Shown: piece by piece, positions 1-7,257 of the stretch
Position numbering within the stretch: position 1 is the stretch's first letter
Layout: each line of letters opens with the position of its first letter
Assembly: GCA_933822405.4 (NCBI GenBank)
Contig: CAKOGP040001919.1
Location: 1-13,549, forward strand
Reading direction: 5' to 3'
Origin: Cylindrotheca closterium
Taxonomy: Eukaryota > Bacillariophyta > Bacillariophyceae > Bacillariales > Bacillariaceae
Length of the DNA: 13,549 nucleotides
Position numbers and translations under genes: made by a program
Notes under the pieces: generated by a model
The model's input: only the letters and a program-made list of their open reading frames with translations
The model's database searches: none
What the model was told of the DNA's origin: nothing

Positions 1-630
1 TGCAAGACCTTTCTACCTAACAAACTGTGGCAACAGTTAGATGATCAAGGTCAACGTGCCTGGCATCAACTTCCTGAAGCTGCTAAAGCTGTCATACTTG
101 GTGGTTCCAACAAACCTTTGCCGGCACCACCACCCCCACCGCCCCCCCACTGTTCTGTCAACTTGCATTATATGTTGGCCGCTGATTTCCTTTCTCCGTT
201 TCAGCATTCGAGCATGGGGAGTGATGTAGGTACTCTGACTTCTGAAATGAATGAAGAGCCCACACATGACAAACTTTTAGCTCATGTCACCAAGCAATCT
301 TCCCTACAACCTGGGGAGCTACAACGTGACATGTCAGACAAGTTAGCTTTGGTTCCTGCAACCAAACATTGCAAAGGCAAACAAGAAGCCAAGAACCACG
401 AGATCGTCATAGATGGAGTGTGGTATAAAGCATGTGCAACCACTATTACCTACTCCGTTCTCTGTGTTAGCACTCACAAGGATTTAGCTCTAGTTGATCG
501 AGGTGCAAATGGTGGAATCGCAGGTGATGATGTCCGCATCATTGTCAAAACCATGACGGAGTGTGGTATAAAGCATGTGCAACCACTATTACCTACTCCG
601 TTCTCTGTGTTAGCACTCGCAAGGATTTAG
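1..630 (+). pseudogene. copia gag C-terminus and protease start, broken by a duplication (5' partial)
   Basis: Frame 1 is open from the first base of the window, so the true start is upstream; the internal Met codons are not starts. The first 30 or so residues (pattern W-Q-Q-L, W-H-Q-L-P, V-I-L-G) resemble the end of copia gag proteins recalled from diatoms. A proline-rich tract follows (codons 40-49), then a Ser/Thr-rich linker, and then the retroviral-type aspartic protease signature LALVDRGANGGIAGDD near nt 484-531. The active site has the DxGA pattern seen in this copia lineage. After the protease start the frame runs into the second copy of a tandem duplication out of register. It reads about 25 nonsense residues and stops at 628-630. 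Inactive as it stands. Confidence 0.75.
76..417 (+). repeat. dispersed duplicate of gag-protease linker, copy 1
   Basis: This segment encodes a proline tract, a motif like S-V-N-L-H, F-x-H-S-S-M-G, D-K-L-A-L-V-P-A-T-K and K-N-H-[EK]-I. The same series recurs at 1177-1437 in the same reading frame with substitutions and indels; copy 1 carries extra codons around nt 255-330. The two copies sit about 1.1 kb apart within one element, so the linker was duplicated inside the retrotransposon. Confidence 0.7.
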
Positions 631-696
631 CTCTAGTTGATCGAGGTGCAAATGGTGGAATTGCAGGTGATGATGTCCGCATCATTGTCAAAACCA
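415..696 (+). repeat. 143-bp-offset tandem duplication across the protease active site
   Basis: Positions 415-553 and 558-696 are the same 139 bp with two differences seen (cactcac versus cactcgc; aatcgc versus aattgc). The offset is 143 bp, which is not a multiple of three, so the second copy lies in another frame and breaks the gag-protease reading frame. Both copies contain the full protease active-site motif. The near-identity suggests a recent event or an assembly artefact. Confidence 0.9.
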
Positions 697-872
697 ACCG
701 TTCTGTTGATGTGCAAGGCATTGACAATCATCAAGTGACCAATGTTACAATTGCCACTTGTGCTGGCCTCACTATGAATCAGCACGGTCTTGCTATTGTA
801 ATCATGAACCAGTCTGCTCACATTGGAAAGGGATTTGACAAGGAAAAATTTCCAGTACCCTCGTCTTGTTGA
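561..872 (+). pseudogene. copia aspartic protease domain, out of frame with gag
   Basis: The second copy of the active-site segment is followed by the rest of the protease fold: VDVQGIDNHQVTNV, then ATCAG and the IVIMNQSAHIGKG stretch. These correspond to the V-D-I-Q-G-I-D-N-H-Q and I-M-H-Q segments known from stramenopile copia proteases. After that (about nt 835) the homology ends, the frame runs into a repeat block and stops at 870-872. The sequence usually next in the family, like KTIHS-GQ, is missing. The next open frame begins in a different phase at 823, so a second frameshift or deletion lies at 823-850. Confidence 0.75.
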
Positions 873-2835
873 GCCCTTTGTTACTGATCTTGCATCAGTC
901 GACCTTAAGCCTGATTTCCAGTACCCTCGTCTTATTGAGCCCTTTGTTACTGATCTTGCATGTGTCGACCTTGAGCCTGATCCCATTGTTGACCCAGAGA
1001 CCAAAACCCGACATGGTACCCTTGACAACAATCATGTCCAGTATCCTTGTCTTGTTGAGCCGGTTGCTACTGATCTTGCATCAGTTGACCTTGAGCCCGA
1101 TCCTCTTGCCTACCTAGCTTGTCTGGCATCTTTGGCAACACTTCCTTGCAAGACATCTCTTTGCACTGCAAAGTTAGAAGCTGCTGGTTCCAACAATCAG
1201 CCTCCTGCGCAACCACCTCCATCCCCCCAACATTCTGTCAACTTACATGAGATGTCGACTACTACCGATTTTCTCTCACAGTTCCAGCACTCGAGCATGG
1301 GGAGGAGTGCAGATGCAGATACTCTGACTTCTGTAACAAGTGAAGAGACCAAATCAGACAAGTTGGCTCTGGTCCCAGCAACCAAGTATCGCAAAGCTAC
1401 TCAAGAGGTGAAGAATCACAAGATAGCCAAAGATGGATTTGATGTTGATGAATGGGCCAAGTCTGTACCGGATGATGGGTCTGCAGGTGAACAAAGTCCA
1501 TTTGATAGAGTGGACATACCGGATGATGGGTCTACAGGTGAACAAAGTCCATTTGATAGAGTGGACATCCTTACTAAGCGTAACACAACAGTCACTACTC
1601 TGAAGGATTCTCCTGCCTTAGATGATGCTATTGGTTTCATTGAAACTCATCACTGTGTCATGGCAACAAATGGTCTGTACAAACTACATCCTGGACAAGC
1701 TTCTGATCTTGATTGGTTGGAATGTAACATGGCTGGTCTATTTGATTTAGACCCTGCCCATGTGTCACGACTTAGACCACCAGATTTTGAAGCTTACAAG
1801 TCAGGCAGGCAACCATCTGTTCTGTTTGTTCCTGAAACGCCTATCAACTTTGTCATTGAGTCTACTCCAAAGCGAGACAAACTCATAGACTTGACTTGCA
1901 AGTTGTCATCCTCTGAACCTCGACGCAGCCCACCAGATGAAGGTCATGTCTTTCAAGGTGCTAAGATCGTTGAGCTCAACTACAAGCACAATTGCAACAG
2001 GGACATTCAGCCTGCACATATTCAACTATGCCTGAACATTGACAAAGGTGAATATGAACGTGTCATGGCTTACCAAAACATCCACAAGTGGTCAGAAATT
2101 GACAAGGACAACCCCATTGTTTGGAAGCTCAAGCAAGTTGTATGCCACCATCACTACATTCGACTTGAACACCCTTCTTACCTGGGTCTGACCTACAGTA
2201 TGGCCATTGGATGGAAACATGGGGAGAATACCCCAAAACCACTGAGCATCACTGGAGCCGATGATTCAGTGACCTACACTATGTATGCTAGAAATCACAA
2301 CATATTGGAAAGTCAAGGTTGTACACTTCTTGGAAATATAGTCAAGGACAAGAAGAAACTTCTTTGTCCATCCAATCAAGTCAAGCTGAGATTGCTACAC
2401 ACTACTTCACCAAAGTGTATGTTGAATGGAACCTCAATTGATTTCTTATCTAAGGAGCAGTCAACTGTTGAGACTGCTACTTATGGTTCTGAGCCTGCAG
2501 CCACTCAAACCTGTGCCAAACAGATCATGGATCTCCAACAATCCTTGAGGTACCTTGGTGTGCCAATCAGAGGTCAAAGCTACATGTTTGGTGACAATGA
2601 ATCTGTCGTGAACAGTTCTTCCCTACCTGAAGCTAAGCTACACAATCAAGATGTTGCATTGTCATTCCACCGTGTGAGAGAAGCAGTAGCAGCTAACATG
2701 CTATCTATTATCCACATTGACAGTGCTCTCAACCCAGCTGATATTCTCAGCAAACATTGGGGTCATCAGCAAATCTGGACACTACTACCGACTCTAATGT
2801 TCTGGTCTGGAGATACTGCTGAACAAGAGGACTAG
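823..2835 (+). CDS. internally deleted copia pol: linker and RNase H without integrase or RT
   Basis: An open frame of 670 codons; the first ATG is at 1252, giving 527 residues if translated alone. Counting from 823, residues 10-31, 32-53 and 72-93 are three 22-residue repeats and residues 216-249 two 17-residue repeats. Around 380-515 lies the integrase-RT linker of this lineage (AKIVEL, ENTPKPLSITGADDSVTYTM). From about 535 there is RNase H: TATYGSE (E557), FGDNESVV (D591) and NPADILSKHWG (D640). The DDE integrase core expected between about 350 and 375, and the whole RT between about 525 and 532, are absent. The first RNase H Asp is also missing. Both deletions keep the frame. It could be a dead remnant that stayed open by chance or a non-autonomous element. 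Family identity is firm, function unlikely. Confidence 0.8.
   Translation: MERDLTRKNFQYPRLVEPFVTDLASVDLKPDFQYPRLIEPFVTDLACVDLEPDPIVDPETKTRHGTLDNNHVQYPCLVEPVATDLASVDLEPDPLAYLACLASLATLPCKTSLCTAKLEAAGSNNQPPAQPPPSPQHSVNLHEMSTTTDFLSQFQHSSMGRSADADTLTSVTSEETKSDKLALVPATKYRKATQEVKNHKIAKDGFDVDEWAKSVPDDGSAGEQSPFDRVDIPDDGSTGEQSPFDRVDILTKRNTTVTTLKDSPALDDAIGFIETHHCVMATNGLYKLHPGQASDLDWLECNMAGLFDLDPAHVSRLRPPDFEAYKSGRQPSVLFVPETPINFVIESTPKRDKLIDLTCKLSSSEPRRSPPDEGHVFQGAKIVELNYKHNCNRDIQPAHIQLCLNIDKGEYERVMAYQNIHKWSEIDKDNPIVWKLKQVVCHHHYIRLEHPSYLGLTYSMAIGWKHGENTPKPLSITGADDSVTYTMYARNHNILESQGCTLLGNIVKDKKKLLCPSNQVKLRLLHTTSPKCMLNGTSIDFLSKEQSTVETATYGSEPAATQTCAKQIMDLQQSLRYLGVPIRGQSYMFGDNESVVNSSSLPEAKLHNQDVALSFHRVREAVAANMLSIIHIDSALNPADILSKHWGHQQIWTLLPTLMFWSGDTAEQED
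850..1101 (+). repeat. three 66-bp in-frame repeats in element A
   Basis: Units are at 850-915, 916-981 and 1036-1101, each exactly 66 bp, encoding 22 residues of the form [FV]QYP-L-EP-TDLASVDL-PD. The first two are directly adjacent; the third follows 54 bp. They lie where the protease C-terminus should be, so they replaced or expanded that region. Confidence 0.9.
1177..1437 (+). repeat. dispersed duplicate of gag-protease linker, copy 2
   Basis: Partner of the segment at 76-417. It shares the proline tract, the SVNLH motif, the QHSSMG motif and the DKLALVPATK motif in the same order and frame. In this copy the linker leads to the GFDVDEWAKS sequence and not to the protease. Confidence 0.7.
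1468..1569 (+). repeat. two 51-bp tandem repeats
   Basis: Units at 1468-1518 and 1519-1569 are nearly identical and encode PDDGS[AT]GEQSPFDRVDI twice. The length of 51 bp keeps the frame. Confidence 0.92.
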
Positions 2836-2850
2836 GTCCTCACTTCGTCC

Positions 2851-2861
2851 CATTTGGGGAG
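2851..2861 (+). promoter_or_regulatory. polypurine tract of element A
   Basis: A purine-rich run (catttggggag) ends exactly one base before the TG that opens the LTR. This is where plus-strand DNA synthesis is primed in LTR retrotransposons. It lies 16-26 bp after the pol stop codon, the normal arrangement. Confidence 0.7.
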
Positions 2862-3149
2862 TGACAGAATTCTAACAGGAACGGGACTTGTGACTCGACC
2901 TATAGGATTCCCAGGTTGAAGTGTAGCCTGTGCGCTGCACGCATCACACGAGCGCAAACTGTTACACGCCATTAATTTAGCGTAGAAAAGAACTGAGTCA
3001 GCGGTTCTCTGACAAATCATAGGATTCGCGTGGAAAAGTGATGGATCATCGCTTTTCTCACTGCATGCTTTTTACTTGAATTGATAACGATCAACTTGTA
3101 GGAACTAGTCAACTATAGGCTTATAGTCTATATTCATTTATTTCTGTCA
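2862..3149 (+). repeat. 3' LTR of element A
   Basis: The 288-bp segment starts TGACAGAA (2862-2869) and ends TTCTGTCA (3142-3149), a perfect 8-bp terminal inverted repeat of the TG...CA type. It follows directly on a polypurine tract and is followed directly by coding sequence of another element. LTRs carry the promoter and polyadenylation signals of these elements; no clear TATA box is asserted here. The 5' LTR is outside the window. Confidence 0.85.
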
Positions 3150-3913
3150 GCTGGCTTGTGGAACTTGGTCGTATCGATGTCGCCGCCAAAGTGTCTATGC
3201 TCTCATCTTACAATGCGATGCCTCGTGAAGGTCACTTTCATGCTGCCTTACATATTTTTGCCTATTTATAGAAGCATCCTGATCGTGTGCTTGTGATGGA
3301 TTGTGGTTATGCTGATCATCTGAGACCATTGAAGAAAGCTGATTACTCACAGTTCTATGAATTCACTAAGGATGAACTCCCAAGTGACATGCCTACACCC
3401 CTTGGCAAAGCGGTAGAGTTCACTATGTTTGTTGATGCATCTCATGCTGCTAACGTTGTTACTCGTCAATCAAGAACAGGAGTATTGATCTTTGTTAACA
3501 AAGCTCCTATTATCTGGTATTCGAAAAAGCAGAACAGTGTCGAGACAAGCAGTTTTGGTTCTGAGTTTTCTGCTCTAAAGACAGGTGTTGAATTACTTGA
3601 GGGACTACGATTCAAGCTCAGAATGATGGGCGTCCCAATCCAAGGTTATTGTCATACTTGTGTTGACAATATGTCCGTTGTCAAGAACTCAAGTGTTCCT
3701 GAATCTCAATTGAAAAAGAAATCGAATGCTGTCGCATATCACTACGTTCGCTCCAGATGTGCAATTGATATTCTACGAATTGAATGGATCATTTCTGCTG
3801 AGAACTTGGCCGATGTTTTAACCAAGATTCAAGCTGGAACCGTTCGTGACCGTCTTATGGAACACATCATGTGGAAAGCAAAGCGAAATGGAAGGCTTTC
3901 TCTTCTGATTTAA
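3150..3913 (+). pseudogene. copia RT C-terminus and RNase H of element B, with an in-frame stop
   Basis: In frame 2 the reading begins at the edge of the LTR with WLVELGRIDVAAKVSML, then MPREGHFHAALHIFAYL, the end of the copia RT domain. A TAG at 3269-3271 interrupts it. Past this stop the frame is open for 214 codons to the TAA at 3911-3913 and gives a complete RNase H: FVDASHAAN (Asp at 3434), SSFGSEFSA, CVDNMSVV and NLADVLTK, so all four acidic positions are kept. It differs strongly from the RNase H of element A, so B is a separate lineage. Missing upstream parts (gag, protease, integrase, RT palm) are presumably left of the window. Confidence 0.82.
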
Positions 3914-3984
3914 ATTTTTGGAAACGTCTTCATCCGTCGCCGGATATTGTCAGTCTTGGACAGTATTGGATGATACGTCCTCCT

Positions 3985-3993
3985 AAGAGGGGG
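3985..3993 (+). promoter_or_regulatory. probable polypurine tract of element B
   Basis: A purine run (aagaggggg) lies 71 bp after the RNase H stop, followed by tacggttgatatt. By position it would prime plus-strand synthesis, and the 3' LTR would begin just after it. Confidence 0.5.
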
Positions 3994-3998
3994 TACGG

Positions 3999-4260
3999 TT
4001 GATATTAGCCCAATTCGGAGTACAAGGTTCTCTGATACATCAGTATCACCTTGAGGGGACCGTTAATTGGACCAGAGAGTGTCCGTCAGTCGTACGTTAG
4101 ATAGTTTAACCTAGAGATTCGCACACATCTTGTAAAATCCCCATGTTTGTCATCGTACTCGTTTTCGTCCCAAATCTCTCGTACCTCGCTACTCAATTTA
4201 ACGCTAACTCTTCACGTTTGTGGTGAGGGGACGTACAGACGTTAACTTATATTGTACGTT
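3999..4260 (+). repeat. probable 3' LTR of element B, ends uncertain
   Basis: The segment follows the polypurine tract and has no coding potential. It begins near ttgatattagccc. No matching inverted terminus was found, so the right end is only a guess from where the non-repetitive gene begins. A small hairpin lies inside at 4023-4053: CAAGG pairs with CCTTG, and TGATAC with GTATCA, around a 4-nt loop. Confidence 0.35.
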
Positions 4261-4349
4261 TCCGCCTGCTTGACAACTTTTTTTGGCGATATCGCCAATC
4301 TCCAATCATCATTTGTTTGCTCGAGGAGAGCTACCACAGAAAGAGCGAG

Positions 4350-5918
4350 ATGAGAGGAAACCAGAGAAAGACCCAAAGGGTCAGTGCAGTGGCGGGTGAG
4401 AAGCCTCCTATCGATGCATATAAAAGCAGGGCGAACAAGTTCTACAACGTCAAGCAATCAGGTCAGACTGCAGCCGTGGTGGAGACTGTTTTTCGAAAGC
4501 CCAAGGCATTTGCAAACCTCCACGAATACGATGATATAGAAACTGTGGATCAAGTGCCAACTGCAATCGGTTTTAACTCTTTCGATTCTGCAGATGAAGT
4601 TATTGAGGCAAAAATGAAGTCGCGTTATTATTTTAAAAAACCGACAGAGAAAGATGAGGACTTGCCAGAAAGTGAAGAATCGAAGCCACCGGAGAAAGAG
4701 AAAGTTTTGCGCAAAGGAGAAGGTGGAGAAATTTGCTCCTCTTTGCCGAAGCAGCGACACGTCCCATTCCACAAAGTCATTCTCCGAAAGGTGACAGATG
4801 GTATCCCAAACGCACCGAAGGTAGTAGACGAACAACAGATCGTTGTCGTTCCTGATGAACGAGAACCCAGCATGGAGGAGAAACAAAAACAAGTAAAAGA
4901 TCAGGAAGAGGAAACAGAAGACCAAGTCAGAAGCAATGATCGCTATGGTCTTGGTCAGTCTATTTTCAGTGATGATGACAGTTGCCCTCCGTTGTGGAAA
5001 AGCTTCAGCAATGAGGACGACGAAAAGTTTGGCGAAGGGTCAGCTGCCGCAAACGAGAAGGCTCGTCGCCAAATTGCCTTGAACGAGGCAAGAAAGCTTC
5101 GCGCCCTCAACTCGGTTCATAATATAGATGACCCAACGACACTCGAAGTTGACATGGGAGTGGATCCTCGTCTTCGACGCAACACCGCGCAAGCATCGGG
5201 TTTGAAGAAAGCCAGTTCAATCCAGGACAAGTCTTCTTCCAGAAAAGCTATTGATAGCAAGGTAACGGACAAAATCGGACAAGAACGTGCAAAGAACACC
5301 AGCAATCGAAAGGATCCCGTCTCCGTGGTGAGCAACTCGATCGTTGTGTCCCAACCTCCCCCACGAAAGGTTGCTGTAAAGGCGATGACATTCGACAGAC
5401 CTTTTGATGATGCATCGTACGGATCTGAAGGTCAAAGCAAGGCATCTGACGACGAAAAAAAACCCACAGTACTATCAGAAGCATCTCAGCAGCATGCGGA
5501 AACAGAGCACAGTTTCGCTGCATGTGTTTACGATGGTCTATCAAACTTGGCTAATATAAACTACTGGATTGGTGAGCAAGATAGTAGTGATGGGAATCAA
5601 GATGGATCTGAAGACGAAAGTCGTGAGGCTGTAAACATGTCATCGAATACCAACAGTAAAAACACCGCGAAACGCGATGCGAAGGTAACTAAATCGAGTC
5701 CTGCGATAGTATCCGAGATAACTATTCCTACTCCTGAAGTTCGCAACGGAGGAGAACCGCGCATGGAAGATTCTGTAAGTATTTTGGGTCTCGACAAAAA
5801 GCACAGCAGCAACGAAACCAATGATAACCGAGAGAACCGAGTGCCCCAAAAACTGAAGAAGAGAAAGGAGAAATCGCGAGCTTTTGGTAAGATTCTTGGT
5901 CGAAAAACACCCAAATGA
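4350..5918 (+). CDS. hypothetical charged low-complexity protein, 522 aa
   Basis: A single open frame from the ATG at 4350 to the TGA at 5916-5918. The frame is open 33 bp further upstream but without another ATG. No domain is recognised. The N-terminus (1-80) has a conserved-looking stretch, YKSRANKFYNVKQSGQ and HEYDDIETVDQVPTAIG. The middle (80-200) is rich in Lys and Glu and may form coiled coil. Around residues 240-265 there is an Ala/Arg-rich helix (AAANEKARRQIALNEARKLR). The C-terminus is strongly basic (KKRKEKSRAFGKILGRKTPK) and could be a nuclear signal; this is inference. No signal peptide or membrane segment is seen. It lacks similarity to transposon proteins and is the best candidate for a host gene here. 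An alternative 3' splice form is possible (see findings). Confidence 0.6.
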   Translation: MRGNQRKTQRVSAVAGEKPPIDAYKSRANKFYNVKQSGQTAAVVETVFRKPKAFANLHEYDDIETVDQVPTAIGFNSFDSADEVIEAKMKSRYYFKKPTEKDEDLPESEESKPPEKEKVLRKGEGGEICSSLPKQRHVPFHKVILRKVTDGIPNAPKVVDEQQIVVVPDEREPSMEEKQKQVKDQEEETEDQVRSNDRYGLGQSIFSDDDSCPPLWKSFSNEDDEKFGEGSAAANEKARRQIALNEARKLRALNSVHNIDDPTTLEVDMGVDPRLRRNTAQASGLKKASSIQDKSSSRKAIDSKVTDKIGQERAKNTSNRKDPVSVVSNSIVVSQPPPRKVAVKAMTFDRPFDDASYGSEGQSKASDDEKKPTVLSEASQQHAETEHSFAACVYDGLSNLANINYWIGEQDSSDGNQDGSEDESREAVNMSSNTNSKNTAKRDAKVTKSSPAIVSEITIPTPEVRNGGEPRMEDSVSILGLDKKHSSNETNDNRENRVPQKLKKRKEKSRAFGKILGRKTPK

Positions 5919-6120
5919 AGGAATAGAAACCTTGAATGAATCATCATTGAAATTATCATGGAAGAATCGTGTCTTGCATGCTTCCCCAGGCGATTCGGCA
6001 AAAAGGAAGAGCAATAACATTATTAGTAATAGGAAACATTAGTCATTGACGCTTCGTTGTTGCAGGTTGCAGACCATTCCCAGATTACTACTAACTCAGC
6101 CCCTCCTTGGTTTAAAAGCC
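5919..6120. other. intergenic, no gene seen
   Basis: This is the 3' flank of the 522-residue gene. It contains a possible splice acceptor (ccccag, ending at 5989). A 19-codon frame starting at 5959 is too short to be called. Confidence 0.4.
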
Positions 6121-6246
6121 TGACTTGATGTCTAGCGTGATTGGCCTAGGATGATTGCATACTACGAATTTGTACCAAACGAGATTATGCCAGTCCTCCA
6201 TACGTAAGTAAGAGATGTAAGTTTGGCATCGTAAGCTTGGTAACTA
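6121..6246 (+). repeat. 126-bp direct repeat, copy 1
   Basis: It matches 6650-6778 almost exactly, starting tgact[tc]gatgtctagcg and ending gtaagcttggtaacta. The differences seen are a few substitutions and one 3-bp insertion in the other copy. It starts with TG but does not end with CA, so LTR identity is not established. Confidence 0.9.
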
Positions 6247-6649
6247 GAATTAGGGACCGGATTTGAAAACGGGAATCGAATATTCGACTCAATGGACTCA
6301 AATGTGACACACATTTGGGACCTGGATGGTACCGAGCATTTGGTGCAGAAGAGATAAATCAGGAACCGGGTGGGATGGTGGGAAAAAAAGATATAATTGT
6401 TCTGAACTGTTTCAGATGATCATGGTTCCTTAGCTCTTCATTGTCTCATCTTGCACTTGGCAAAAAGAATGCTTCTGTTCACGCCTTTGCCGATCGTCCC
6501 CGAATTTTCGTCCAATAAATTACCGTTACTTCGCTTAAGCGACAGATGACATGACTGTTGACGTGAAGACAGGTGTCTTCTCTTGCCAATCCGTCTACCG
6601 TCTTGCCTGATCATAATCCTACAGATTACCAGGCGCCGCCTCCACTTCA
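6247..6649. other. 403-bp interior between the direct repeats, no gene seen
   Basis: No long convincing frame. A short hairpin occurs at 6299-6317 (CAAATGTG, ACA loop, CACATTTG). A sequence at about 6506-6532 (attttcgtcc then aattaccgtta) resembles the 32-bp repeat family found at 9685-10945. Confidence 0.45.
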
Positions 6650-6778
6650 TGACTCGATGTCTAGCGTGATTGGCCTAGGATGATTGCATACTACTACAAA
6701 TTTGTACCAAACGAGATTATGCCAGTCCTCCATACGTAAGTAAGAGATGTAGGTTTGGCATCGTAAGCTTGGTAACTA
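6650..6778 (+). repeat. 129-bp direct repeat, copy 2
   Basis: Second copy of the 6121-6246 repeat, offset 529 bp, with an added tac triplet (tactactac). Its right edge coincides with the point where the minus-strand recombinase-like reading is lost, so the repeat or the element it bounds probably interrupted that gene. Confidence 0.9.
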
Positions 6779-7165
6779 TGGCGCTCCACTTCAGCAATGG
6801 TGGCATGAATATCGGGAGACATTTTGGTATCGCTCGGGTTGGGGATCACGACCGGTAAAAAGGCAGATAAAAGACGCTGCTGCATGGAGGTACTGCTTGA
6901 TTTTAGCAGACTTGATGTATTGTCCTTTAAGGGTTCGAACGGTAGCAAGTGTCACGGTGTAGAGGGCAAAGGTTGCGACGCGGCGTTCGTGAGGGAAGTC
7001 GGGGCCATTCATTAAGTAGTCGTCGCGCACGTTCATATCATAGCAAAACTTGAGGAAATGCAGTTGGCGGGAACGAAGTGTCCCAGATTTGTGGGGATCA
7101 TTGGTGGCGCCTGCTTTGGATTGGAGAATAGACAGGAACACAAGGCAGATCTGTCCGCTCTTCAA
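6779..7165 (-). pseudogene. tyrosine-recombinase-like N-terminal domain fragment, frameshifted
   Basis: On the minus strand 7165 to about 6845 reads LRSRQLHFLKFCYDMN, then DDYLMNGPDF, RRVATFALYTVTLA and IKQYLHAAASFICLFTGRDP. This helical pattern resembles the SAM-like core-binding domain of recombinase genes scattered in diatom genomes (recalled, not searched). A one-base shift near 6838-6845 moves the reading to another frame, which continues SDTKMSPDIHATIAEVER and stops matching at the repeat edge at 6778. The catalytic half with Arg-His-Arg-Tyr is absent. The frame is open some way above 7165, where the nominal start is a TTG, so the real start is unknown. The family call is moderate; the frameshift is visible. 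Confidence 0.45.
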
Positions 7166-7233
7166 ACAATGACAAAAATCATCTTTCTGCCTTGTGAAGA
7201 ATAACTCATACTTAAGAGCAAAAGCTAATGATG

Positions 7234-7249
7234 ACCAATTATGATTGGT
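7234..7249. promoter_or_regulatory. inverted CCAAT pair
   Basis: ACCAAT and ATTGGT face each other around 4 nt. It lies 5' of the minus-strand recombinase remnant and could be part of a former promoter, but short palindromes like this arise by chance. Confidence 0.2.
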
Positions 7250-7257
7250 TCAGACAG

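Larger units (their letters stand above)
1..3149 (+). mobile_element. Ty1/copia-type LTR retrotransposon, 3' part (element A)
   Basis: The order gag end, protease, pol remnant, RNase H, polypurine tract and 3' LTR is the Ty1/copia order, and everything reads on the plus strand. The 5' LTR, primer binding site and most of gag lie before position 1. The right end is sharp: the LTR closes at 3149 and a different copia element starts in mid-reading-frame at 3150. The copy cannot transpose by itself because the integrase core and reverse transcriptase are absent, and the protease frame is broken by a duplication. The LTR termini are perfect, so the copy need not be very old. Confidence 0.85.
3150..4260 (+). 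mobile_element. copia retrotransposon interrupted by element A (element B, 3' part)
   Basis: The segment starts within the last part of a copia reverse transcriptase, passes through RNase H and ends in a purine-rich tract and LTR-like sequence. The left half should lie upstream of the 5' end of element A. The right end is not resolved; about 4260 is an estimate. Confidence 0.65.

Noticed and set aside
633..1031. Minus-strand frame of 132 codons.
   Set aside because: It is the shadow of the 66-bp repeats and of the protease segment; its apparent internal repeat only mirrors the plus-strand repeat.
4458..4925. Long minus-strand open frames opposite the 522-residue gene (also 5597-6020).
   Set aside because: They are antisense shadows of a Lys/Glu-rich coding frame and give Phe/Leu-rich translations without motifs.
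6438..7015. Frames 6438-6650 (minus) and 6824-7015 (plus).
   Set aside because: The first is Arg-rich and motif-free; the second lies antisense to the recombinase-like reading.
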